From Chloroflexota bacterium (GTDB lineage: Bacteria > Chloroflexota > Dehalococcoidia > UBA2979), in assembly GCA_009840965.1 (NCBI GenBank), contig VXMT01000126.1, forward strand, positions 1 to 38,917: a DNA stretch of 38,917 bases. Direction: 5' to 3'. Under the pieces are notes generated by a model. That model searched no databases and was not told the origin of the DNA. It was given only the letters and a program-made list of their open reading frames with translations. Positions 26,551 through 34,851 of this stretch are shown piece after piece (position 1 is the stretch's first letter; each line of letters opens with the position of its first letter). The position numbers and the translations under genes were made by a program.

Positions 26551-27666
26551 CTAGAGGACGGCGTCCGCGATGCGCCGGTTGCTCGCGTTGCCGTCGCCGA
26601 GGAGCAGCTCGTTCGTTTTGACCCGCTTCATGAAGAAGTGCAGGTCGTGCTCCCACGTGTAGCCGATCGCGCCATGCACGTGGATCGCCTGCGTCGCGAC
26701 GAACGTGCCGGGGACGGCGGTCGCGCCCTTCGCCATTCGCACGGCGACGCTTCGCGCCTCGGCGTCGCCGTCGACCGTGAGCGCGGCGTAGTAGACGGCG
26801 GCGGTCATGCGCTCGAACGCGCTCGCCATCTGCGCCACCCGCACCTTCACCGCCTGATAGGAGCCGATCGGCCTCCCAAACTGCTCCCGGTCCTTCGCGT
26901 AGTCCGCCGTCATCTGCACCATCCGGCCGCAGGCGCCGACGCTCTCGGCTGCCAGCGCGAACCGCAGCTCGTCGGTGGCCTGCTCGACCGCCGCGTCCGC
27001 GGCGCCGTCGCCGTAGAGGGCTGCGCTAGCGGGCAGCTCGGCCCCGTCGAGGTTGGCGCGATAGCGCCGTACCGTCTGGTCCATCGAACCGAGGTCTTCC
27101 CACGTCAGGCCCGCCGCGTCCGTGGGGACGACGAACAGCCCGCGCCCTCCGGCGGGCAGTCGCGCCTCCATCAGGCACAAGTCCGCTCGCGGCCCGAACG
27201 CGACGAAGTCGTGGCGGCCGTTCAGCACCCAGCCGTCGGCGAATCGCGTCGCGACGGTCGCGGGCTGCTCGCGGTTCCACTCGTCCGGCGATCCCGAGAG
27301 CGCGAGCGTGGCGGTCCGGGCGCCCGACGCGAGCGAGGCCAGGAGCTCCTCGCGAGCGGGGGCGGGGCTCGCGGCAACCGCGCGCGCGGCCAGCAACGTG
27401 GTCACCAGCGGCAAGAACAGCGGGCAGGCGCCCGCCTCCATCGCCACCACCATCAGCTCCTCGGGGCCGAGGCCCGCGCCGCCGTGCTCCTCCGGGACGG
27501 TCAGGCCCGGCCAGCCGGCGGCGGCCAGCTCCTCCCAGAGCCCGGGGTCCGACGCGTCGCCGTCGTACGCGGTCGCTCGGACATGGTCGAGGTCGCACGA
27601 GCCGCGCAGCAGCGCGCGCAAGCCGTCGCGGAGCATGACCTGGTCCTCGCTGAGTTCGAAGTCCAT
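26551..27666 (-). CDS. Acyl-CoA dehydrogenase (subunit of a candidate heteromeric pair)
   Basis: MDFELSEDQVMLRDGLRALLRG...; 'ATQAIHVHGAIGYTWEHDLHFFMKRVKTNELLLGD'. Confidence 0.92.
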   Translation of the reverse strand: MDFELSEDQVMLRDGLRALLRGSCDLDHVRATAYDGDASDPGLWEELAAAGWPGLTVPEEHGGAGLGPEELMVVAMEAGACPLFLPLVTTLLAARAVAASPAPAREELLASLASGARTATLALSGSPDEWNREQPATVATRFADGWVLNGRHDFVAFGPRADLCLMEARLPAGGRGLFVVPTDAAGLTWEDLGSMDQTVRRYRANLDGAELPASAALYGDGAADAAVEQATDELRFALAAESVGACGRMVQMTADYAKDREQFGRPIGSYQAVKVRVAQMASAFERMTAAVYYAALTVDGDAEARSVAVRMAKGATAVPGTFVATQAIHVHGAIGYTWEHDLHFFMKRVKTNELLLGDGNASNRRIADAVL

Positions 27667-27674
27667 GGCTCGCC

Positions 27675-28868
27675 TCACGTGCCCCGGGGCAGGCCGAATG
27701 CGCGTTCAGCGATGATGTTGCGCTGGATGTCGACAGTGCCGCCCGGCACGGTGATGACTCGCGACGCCAGCCAGTCCGACGTCCACTCCCCGTCGTCGAG
27801 CCACGCGGGGGACTCCGTCATCGCCGCGAGCTCCGGGCCGGCGATGTCGGCGGCGAGGTCCGCGATGTTCTGGGCGGTTTCGGACCAGTAGAACTTCATG
27901 TACGAGGTCTCCTCGGCGGGGAGGTTGCCTCGCAGGTACCACGTCAGGTAGCGGAGGTTGGCCAGGCGCATGAGCTGGACGTCGGCGTAGGTGCTGGCCA
28001 GGCGTTCCCGGATGTGCGGCACGTCGATCAGGAGCTTCCCCGCGCGGCGCGTGACCTGCGCGTAGCCGCGGATCTGCCGCCACTGCCGTTCCAGCCGCAC
28101 GACGACCGAAAGCGTGAACAGCCCCCGCTCCCAGGCGAGGGTCCGCATCGCGACCTGCCAGCCCTCGTTGACGTTCCCGAGCACGTTGTCGCGAGGCACG
28201 CGCACATCGTCGAAAAAGACCTCGTTGAACTCGGCCTCCCCGTTGATCTGCTTGATCTCGCGCACGGTGATGCCGGGGGAGCGCATGTCGACGATTAGGT
28301 AGGAGATCCCGCGATGCTTCGGCGCCTCCTGATCGGTGCGTACAAGCACGGCGCCCCAGTCCGCGTACTGGGCGCTGTTGCCCCAGATTTTCTGGCCGTT
28401 CAGCACCCACTCGTCGCCGTCAAGCGTTGCCCGCGTTTGCAGTCCGGCGAGGTCGGAGCCGGCGTTCGGCTCGGAGAAGCCCTGGTACCACACCTCCTCA
28501 CCCTGAATGATCGGGGCGAGGTAGCGCGACTGTTGCTCCGCGGTGCCGACCTCAAGGATCGTCGGGCCGATGTACTGCTGCCCGGCGCTGTTCGGCAGGG
28601 AGGGCGCGTCCGCTTTCGCGAGCACCTCGTAGTAGATCGCCAGCTCCATCAGCGTCGCGCCGCGGCCGCCGTACTCGACGGGCCAGGAGACGCCGAGCCA
28701 GCCACCCGATCCCAGCAGCCGTTCCCACTCGCGCCGGGCGGCCCAGCTCTCGTCCGCCGGGAGCAGCCGGGTGCGGCGGGCCGTCCACTCGTCCCGCAGG
28801 TTCGCTCGCACCCATTCGGAGAACTCGCGCTCGAAGCGCGCCTCGGAGTCGGACAGGCTCAGATCCAC
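27675..28868 (-). CDS. Acyl-CoA dehydrogenase (subunit of a candidate heteromeric pair)
   Basis: Likely GTG start 28868 (MDLSLSDSEARFEREFSEWVRANL) behind AAGGTGG; 'GFSEPNAGSDLAGLQTRA', 'VITVPGGTVDIQRNIIAERAFGLPRGT'. Confidence 0.92.
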   Translation of the reverse strand: MDLSLSDSEARFEREFSEWVRANLRDEWTARRTRLLPADESWAARREWERLLGSGGWLGVSWPVEYGGRGATLMELAIYYEVLAKADAPSLPNSAGQQYIGPTILEVGTAEQQSRYLAPIIQGEEVWYQGFSEPNAGSDLAGLQTRATLDGDEWVLNGQKIWGNSAQYADWGAVLVRTDQEAPKHRGISYLIVDMRSPGITVREIKQINGEAEFNEVFFDDVRVPRDNVLGNVNEGWQVAMRTLAWERGLFTLSVVVRLERQWRQIRGYAQVTRRAGKLLIDVPHIRERLASTYADVQLMRLANLRYLTWYLRGNLPAEETSYMKFYWSETAQNIADLAADIAGPELAAMTESPAWLDDGEWTSDWLASRVITVPGGTVDIQRNIIAERAFGLPRGT

Positions 28869-28930
28869 GGACGACCACCTTGCTGCGGAGCAGCTCCCGC
28901 GCCTGGCGCGGCGACCGCCCCACGGCACGT

Positions 28931-28945
28931 ACTTACAGTGTACGC
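28931..28945 (-). promoter_or_regulatory. Operator site 7 (ACTTACAGTGTACGC) upstream of the acyl-CoA dehydrogenase pair
   Basis: Minus-strand TTGAGG, 17-nt spacer, TACAAG just upstream; TAC-AGT-GTA core. Confidence 0.65.
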
Positions 28946-28998
28946 GCCGCACCTTGTACCAGAGCGCGGCGAGCGCCTCAAGTCGGGAACGGCGGAGT

Positions 28999-30315
28999 CT
29001 AGGTGGCGACCTCGACTGCTCCGCTTCCGATCAGCGACTCGATCTCCTCCGCCGAGTAGCCGGCCTCGCGCAGCACCTCGGACGTGTGCCTCCCGAGGAC
29101 GGGCGAGGGGGCGCGAACCGCGGCCGGGGCGTCGGAGAGCTTCACGAGCGGGGCCACGATGCGCTGCGGCCCCGTGAGCTCGTGCGTCACCTCGCACATC
29201 ATCCCGTCGTCGAGGACCTGGGGATCGTCCGCGACTTCCTCGGGCAGGTTCACCGGCGCCACGGGCACGCCGACGCTCTGCAGCGCATCGATCCAGTACG
29301 CGACCGTCCCCCCGAGGAACTTCTCGCGAATGATGCGCTTCCACTCCGCGGCGCTCGCGATGTTCTCCGGATCCAGCGAGTCGTAGTCCGGGTCGTCGGA
29401 GTTCTCGTCCTCGATCCCGAGCACGCTGCGGATGGCGTCCCGGTTCGGCTTCGTCAGGGCGCCGAGGATGATCGCTCCGTCCTCGACGCGGTACCCGCTG
29501 TAGTAGAGGGCGAACGTGGTGCCGAGGGCGTGCCGCTCTTCGCGCGCCGCGATGATCTCCTCGTAGGTTGCGCCGACGGCGCGCAGCTCGCTGATCCGCT
29601 CCATCGTTGGGTCGCGCATCGTGCGGTCGGTGATCGGCTCGCGCATGACGGTCGGGCCCTGCATGAAGAGCGCGGACCGCAACAGCGACCCGGAGACCTT
29701 CTGACCGCGGCCGGTGCGCTCGCGATGGTAGAGCGCGGCGCAGACGCCCATCGAGGTGCCCACCGCCGTGATGTAGTCGGCGAGCGCGACCCCGCCGATC
29801 TCCCGAGGCGCTCCGGCGTCGTCCACCTTGCCGTTGCCGGCCATCAGGCCGGAGTAGCCCTGGACCGCGACGTCCGACGCTCCCTGGAATGCCTGCGGGC
29901 CCTGGTCCCCCCACCCCGTGCTCTCCACGTAGATCAGGTCGTGCTTGAGTGAGCTCAGCGTCTCGTAGTCGATCCCGAGTCGCTCCACGACGCCAAGGCG
30001 GTAGTTGACGACGACTACGTCGATGCTCGGCATCAGGCGGTGCACGACGGCCCGCCCCTCGGCCGTCTGAAGGTCGACGACCAGACTGCGCTTACCTCGG
30101 TTGAGCGTCTGGAAGAGTTTGCTCTCGCCCGGAACGACGCTGCCGTTCCTCCGCTGCGACTCGCCGCCGGGGGGTTCGACCTTGATGACGTCGGCGTCCA
30201 GGTCGGCGAGGTTGGCGCCGCACACCGGGCCGGCGATGACCTGCGAGAAGTCCAGCACACGGACGCCGTACAACGGCCCCCTGCTCGTCGGTGGCTCGAT
30301 CCGTGCATCCGCCAT
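28999..30315 (-). CDS. CaiB/BaiF family CoA-transferase
   Basis: Internal start MADARIEPPTSRGPLYGVRVLDFSQVIAGPVCGANLADLDADVIKVEPPGG at 30315; 'LADYITAVGTSMGVCAALYHRERTGRGQKV'. Confidence 0.93.
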   Translation of the reverse strand: MADARIEPPTSRGPLYGVRVLDFSQVIAGPVCGANLADLDADVIKVEPPGGESQRRNGSVVPGESKLFQTLNRGKRSLVVDLQTAEGRAVVHRLMPSIDVVVVNYRLGVVERLGIDYETLSSLKHDLIYVESTGWGDQGPQAFQGASDVAVQGYSGLMAGNGKVDDAGAPREIGGVALADYITAVGTSMGVCAALYHRERTGRGQKVSGSLLRSALFMQGPTVMREPITDRTMRDPTMERISELRAVGATYEEIIAAREERHALGTTFALYYSGYRVEDGAIILGALTKPNRDAIRSVLGIEDENSDDPDYDSLDPENIASAAEWKRIIREKFLGGTVAYWIDALQSVGVPVAPVNLPEEVADDPQVLDDGMMCEVTHELTGPQRIVAPLVKLSDAPAAVRAPSPVLGRHTSEVLREAGYSAEEIESLIGSGAVEVAT

Positions 30316-30356
30316 GGCCGTGGACCTCCCCCGTGCTCGGAGCGCGCGCAGGCGCA

Positions 30357-30371
30357 GCGTACACCGTATGC
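30357..30371. promoter_or_regulatory. Operator site 8 (GCGTACACCGTATGC) upstream of the CaiB/BaiF gene
   Basis: TAC-N3-GTA core with near-palindromic arms, 42 nt upstream of the start at 30315. Confidence 0.6.
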
Positions 30372-30491
30372 TCGCCAATGCTGCGGGGTGAGGCCGCTAC
30401 CCGGTCGCGTTCAGCAGGTGCTGTGCTTCGCCTGGACGGCGCCCCTGCGTACGGCCGTCCCCGACCGCGCTCGGCCCCCTCGAGGCCGGCG

Positions 30492-31184
30492 TCAGGGCTG
30501 CGCGGCCACGCCGGCTTCGCGGGCCGCGAGTGGTTCGGACGCGCCGTGAAGGTAGTCCTCCAGCCCGCGCAGGATCACCCGCATCCCGAACTCGAACTCG
30601 AGGTCGCGATCGACGCGCCGGAAGTACTGGCGGTGCTCGGAAGCGACCGGCATCTCGGTCTCGCTCATCTCCGCGAAGCCCCGGGCAATGTCCCGGCCGT
30701 GCTTGCCGATGAAGTAGTCGCCGAGGATGCACCCGGTCTCGAAGTTCCCGATCAGGTGGAACGCGTGCTCGACCATCTCCCCGCGGAATCCGGCCTGCGT
30801 GAGCACGGACATCTGCCACTCGATATTCGCCATGCCGGCTTCGGTCAGCATTCCGTGTGAGACGCTGATCGGGATTACCTCGCGGTGCCGGAGCATCGCG
30901 TCGCGACGCCTGATCGCGGACTCAAGGATCGCATCGGCCCAGTGCTCGACCGGCGGTTGCTCCGCCTCGCCCTGGACGAGGTTGACGACGCCCCGGAGCA
31001 CGTCGTCCTTGTTCTCCACGTGGCGGTAGAGCGACATCGCCTCGACGTTCAGCGTGGCGGCGAGCTTACGCATGCTGAGCGCGGCGGCGCCGTGCTCGTC
31101 GACGAATTCGAGGGCCGCGCGGAGTATCCGTTCGCGCGAGAGCGGGCGTTGGCGTGGAGCGATGCTCGGACCCCCGTTCGGCAT
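30492..31184 (-). CDS. TetR/AcrR family transcriptional regulator
   Basis: Likely start MPNGGPSIAPRQRPLSRERILRAALEFVDEHGAAALSMRKLAATLNVEAMSLYRHVENKDDVLRGVV at 31184; canonical TetR HTH and a TetR_C-like ligand domain. Confidence 0.93.
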   Translation of the reverse strand: MPNGGPSIAPRQRPLSRERILRAALEFVDEHGAAALSMRKLAATLNVEAMSLYRHVENKDDVLRGVVNLVQGEAEQPPVEHWADAILESAIRRRDAMLRHREVIPISVSHGMLTEAGMANIEWQMSVLTQAGFRGEMVEHAFHLIGNFETGCILGDYFIGKHGRDIARGFAEMSETEMPVASEHRQYFRRVDRDLEFEFGMRVILRGLEDYLHGASEPLAAREAGVAAQP

Positions 31185-31330
31185 GTCCCCGGCGCCGGCC
31201 AGCGGACGGTCATGCTCAAGTGCAGACGGTGTCTCTCGAATCGTGCCACCCCCATGGCCACGGGACAAGCCAGCGACCCCGACGGTTGCACGATGCCAGG
31301 TTCGTCCTCCCTCGGTTCAATCCTCCCGGG

Positions 31331-32611
31331 CTACGCGACCACGCGGTCCGAGCGCAGCTGACCGATCTCCTCGTCGGAGAGCCCGGCTTCGCGAAGCACC
31401 GTGTCCGTGTCCGCGCCGAGGGCCGGGGATGCTCGCCGCACCCCGGTAGGCGTCTTCGAGAGCGTGACCAGCGGGCCGACGACCCGCTGCAGGCCCGTGA
31501 CGGCGTGCTCCACCTCGGCCATCAGCCCCATCGCCTCGATCTGAGGATGGTCGGAGAGCTCTTCCGGCAGGTTGACGGGCCCGACGGGAACGCCGGCCTC
31601 GGTGAAGCGCTCGATGATCTCGGCGGAGGTTTGCGAGGCGAACGCCTCGCGGATGTGCGCGACGCGCGTCTCCGCGTACGCGATGCTGTCGGGGTCGAGG
31701 GCGTCGAAGTCCGGGTCGTCGCTCGGATCATCGGTGATGCCCAGCAACTCCCGGACCCCCGCGCGCGTCCGCGGGGTGACCGCGCCGAGCTGCACGACGC
31801 CGTCCTTCGTCGCGTAGGCCATGTGGAAGCCGCGCCAGGCCGCGGAGTCCGAGCCAACCGCCGAGCGCGCCGCAATCACCTCCTCGTAGCCTCCCCCACG
31901 CTCGCGCACCCGCCGAACGTCCTCGAGCATCGGGTCGCGAACGACGGCGTCGCTCACCGGCTCGCGCATCACCTCGTAGGGCTGGAGCGCGATCGAGGAT
32001 CGCAGCAGCGACGTCTCGACCTTCTGGCCCTCGCCGGTCATCGCGCGGTGGTAGAGGGCGGAGAGCACGCCGGCGGCCCCGGCCAGGGCGCACGACAGGT
32101 CGCCCAGCGGTGCGCAATCCACGGTCGCCGGCTGCCCCCACGCGTCGAGCTTCCCCTCACCGGCGATCAGCCCCGCGAACGCGGTCGCCACGGGGTCGAC
32201 CGACCCGTTGCTCGCGAGGGGCCCGTCGGGGCCCCAACCGGTGAGCTCGCAGTAGATGATGTCGGGACGCAGCTCCCGGAGCTGCTCGTAGTCGACGCCA
32301 AGCCGCCGCGCCAGCCCATAGCGATAGTTCATGGTGACGATGTCGAAGGCGGGTACCAGGCGATGCACGAGGGCGCGCCCGGCCTCCTGCTGGAGATCGA
32401 CCACGATGCCTCGCTTGTTGCGGTTGAGCGACTGAAACCGCTTGGCCTCGCCGGGCACCACGGAACCCCAGAGGCGATGCGGATCTCCCTCCGGACGTTC
32501 CACCTTCACGACGTCGGCGCCAAGGTCGGCGAGGATGCAGCCGAGGAACGGCGCCGCGACGATCTGCGAGAACTCCAGGACCCGTACGCCGTGCAGCGGG
32601 CCGTTCGCCAT
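31331..32611 (-). CDS. CaiB/BaiF family CoA-transferase
   Basis: Internal start MANGPLHGVRVLEFSQIVAAPFLGCILADLGADVVKVERPEGDPHR at 32611; 'LGDLSCALAGAAGVLSALYHRAMTGEGQKVETSLLRS'. Confidence 0.93.
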   Translation of the reverse strand: MANGPLHGVRVLEFSQIVAAPFLGCILADLGADVVKVERPEGDPHRLWGSVVPGEAKRFQSLNRNKRGIVVDLQQEAGRALVHRLVPAFDIVTMNYRYGLARRLGVDYEQLRELRPDIIYCELTGWGPDGPLASNGSVDPVATAFAGLIAGEGKLDAWGQPATVDCAPLGDLSCALAGAAGVLSALYHRAMTGEGQKVETSLLRSSIALQPYEVMREPVSDAVVRDPMLEDVRRVRERGGGYEEVIAARSAVGSDSAAWRGFHMAYATKDGVVQLGAVTPRTRAGVRELLGITDDPSDDPDFDALDPDSIAYAETRVAHIREAFASQTSAEIIERFTEAGVPVGPVNLPEELSDHPQIEAMGLMAEVEHAVTGLQRVVGPLVTLSKTPTGVRRASPALGADTDTVLREAGLSDEEIGQLRSDRVVA

Positions 32612-32758
32612 GGCAATCCTCCTCGAGTTGCCGGACACCTCAGGCGGTGGAGCGACGTTACGCCGTCCCCGGGCCCCCGTCACGGGCACGGGCCGACATC
32701 GGGGAGCCGTCCGGGGTGCGCATGCGCCCATGATCCGCCAGACCTTGGCGATGGGTAC

Positions 32759-32807
32759 TTGACAACCCGGCGGCCAAGCTTACATTGTACGCCTTACACT
32801 GTACATC
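32759..32807 (+). promoter_or_regulatory. Promoter plus tandem operator sites 9a (GCTTACATTGTACGC, 32778-32792) and 9b (CCTTACACTGTACAT, 32792-32806)
   Basis: TTGACA (32759-32764), 16-nt spacer, TACATT; two TAC-N3-GTA sites at 14-bp spacing between divergent CaiB and SBP genes. Confidence 0.75.
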
Positions 32808-32853
32808 TATATACGTGGTGCGGGCGCAGTCGCTCGCGGAAGGAGTGCATCAA

Positions 32854-34725
32854 GTGGTGGATTTCCCCGGTCGAACCGACAACCTGCTCAGCCGGCGGGC
32901 ACTGCTGAGGGGAGGAGCGCTCGGTGTCGCAGGCCTCTCGGTCGCCGCGCTCGTTGGCTGCGGCGACGACGATGACGACGACGCCGTAGCAACCGCCACG
33001 CAAGGCCCGGCAGCCGCGACCGCCACGCCGGCCGCGACCGCGGCCGCGACGGAGGCTCCGGCAGCCACACCGGCGGCGACGGCCACTCCGGCGGCGGCAG
33101 CCACCGAGGCCCCCAGGGAGGAGTTCCTGAACGCGGAGCTCCTGAAGCTCAACGACCCGGACGCGCCGCTTCCCTACGTGGCTCCCGAGCCGAACCTGAC
33201 TCCCAAGGCGGGCGGCGTCATTCGCATCACCTTCCCGAACCCGATCGGCGCCAACGACCCGACGAAGGCCAGCAACGGCGGGACCATCGGCGTGCTCGGT
33301 GCCGTCATGGACCGGCTGCTCGAGTTCGAGGGCAACGCCCAGCTGCACCCGTTCAAGGTCCCGGACCGGCTTCCCGGTCTGGCCCAGACCTGGGAGATCT
33401 CGCCCGACGGTCTGACGCTGACCTTCAACGTGGCCGAGAACGCGAAGTTCCACAACGTGCCGCCGGTGAACGGGCGGGACTTCACGGCCGAGGATGTCCG
33501 CTGGGCCTACAACCGCTACGCGACCGAAGGCCTCCACAGGTCGAAGTTCGACAACACGGCATCGATGGACACGCCCGACACCCACACGTTCCGGATGCAG
33601 CTGAACGCCCCCCAGCCCGACCTCTCGGTCAACATGGGTGCGCGCGAGATGCCGATCTATCCCCGGGAGCTCGTGGACGGGGCGCAGAACCTGCTCGAGG
33701 AACACGTCCTGATCGGGACCGGCCCGATGATCTCGGACTCCTTCACGGAGGACCTCACGCTCTTCACGTACGTGAAGAACGCCGAGTACTGGAAGCAGGA
33801 CGTGCTGCTCGACGGCATGGAGCTTCACGTCGTCCGGGACGGGGCCGCGCGCCTCGCCGGCTATCGCGCCGGGCAGTACGACGCCGGCGGGTTCGCCACC
33901 ATCCTGCCCCAGGCGCAGGCCCTGCTCGCGTCCAACCCGGACACTCAGCTCCACTACACGCCCCCGGCGAACAGCCTCTGGGCGATGGCGCCGAACATCT
34001 CGAACCCCAAGTGGGACGACGCCCGGCTCCGCCAGGCGATGATGCTCGCGATCGATCACCAGAAGATCGTCGACACCGTGCACCATGGCCTCTCGTCGGT
34101 TCTGCCCGTCATGCCGTGGATTCACGTCTTCGACGATCCGCCGGGCGAAGCCGAGCTGGGTCCCTGGTTCAAGTACGACCCCGAGCAGGCGAGCCAGCTG
34201 CTCAGCGCGGCCGGGTTCGCGGACGGGTTCGAGTTCGCGCTGAGTCACGCGTACGACTTCATCGACCCGACGCTGGCGATCGTGTACGACGGCTTCCGCG
34301 ACGTCGGGATCACCGTGAACATCGAGAAGCACGACTACGCGGCCTTCCAGGCGGTCTACATCGGGCGGGAGTTCGAGGAGTCCGCAGCCGGCTACTGGGT
34401 CGGCGGCTACGACGCCGACAACTTCTTCAAGGTCCACCTCGCCACCGGATCGTCGGGGAACCTCGGCCGGGTCTCGGATCCGCAGCTCGACGAGTGGGCT
34501 GTGCAGCAGTCGCACGAGCTCGACCCGGACGCGAGGCGCGAGATCCTGCGCAGGATCTGGGACCGCTACCTGGACCAGGCGTACAGGATCCCGCTGACGT
34601 CGGAGGGCACGATCAGCACCTACGCGCCGCACGTCCGGAACTACAGGGTTGGTGCGCCGCTCGTCTCGATCACGGTCAGCGGAAACGAGGGCACTCACAT
34701 CGCTCCCGTGTGGCTCGACACGTAG
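32854..34725 (+). CDS. ABC transporter family-5 substrate-binding protein (Tat lipoprotein)
   Basis: Likely GTG start ~32854 behind GGAAGGAG; 'SRRALLRGGALGVAGLSVAALVGCGDDDDDD', 'NVPPVNGRDFTAEDVRWAYNRY', 'WDDARLRQAMMLAIDHQKIVDTV'. Confidence 0.93.
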   Translation: MVDFPGRTDNLLSRRALLRGGALGVAGLSVAALVGCGDDDDDDAVATATQGPAAATATPAATAAATEAPAATPAATATPAAAATEAPREEFLNAELLKLNDPDAPLPYVAPEPNLTPKAGGVIRITFPNPIGANDPTKASNGGTIGVLGAVMDRLLEFEGNAQLHPFKVPDRLPGLAQTWEISPDGLTLTFNVAENAKFHNVPPVNGRDFTAEDVRWAYNRYATEGLHRSKFDNTASMDTPDTHTFRMQLNAPQPDLSVNMGAREMPIYPRELVDGAQNLLEEHVLIGTGPMISDSFTEDLTLFTYVKNAEYWKQDVLLDGMELHVVRDGAARLAGYRAGQYDAGGFATILPQAQALLASNPDTQLHYTPPANSLWAMAPNISNPKWDDARLRQAMMLAIDHQKIVDTVHHGLSSVLPVMPWIHVFDDPPGEAELGPWFKYDPEQASQLLSAAGFADGFEFALSHAYDFIDPTLAIVYDGFRDVGITVNIEKHDYAAFQAVYIGREFEESAAGYWVGGYDADNFFKVHLATGSSGNLGRVSDPQLDEWAVQQSHELDPDARREILRRIWDRYLDQAYRIPLTSEGTISTYAPHVRNYRVGAPLVSITVSGNEGTHIAPVWLDT

Positions 34726-34746
34726 CCCGAGCACGGCCGCCACAAG

Positions 34747-34791
34747 GCGAGCCGCGCTTCCCAAACATGCCCCGAGGGAAGCGCGGCTCGC
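34747..34791 (+). terminator. Strong intercistronic hairpin between SBP and permease genes (attenuator / mRNA-stabiliser candidate)
   Basis: gCGAGCCGCGCTTCCC - 13-nt loop - GGGAAGCGCGGCTCGc; 15-16 bp perfect stem, no U-tract. Confidence 0.75.
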
Positions 34792-34851
34792 TGCAATACG
34801 AAGCGTCGCCGCGCCATCGCGTAGCATGAAGTCGCGAACTGTCGGTGCACG

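Noticed and set aside
31060-31080. GCTTACGCATGC in tetR
   Set aside because: Within coding sequence and only one operator-like half; probably chance.
32794-34827. 677-aa minus-strand ORF
   Set aside because: Antisense to the family-5 SBP; low-complexity Arg/Val/Gly-rich sequence, no family signature.
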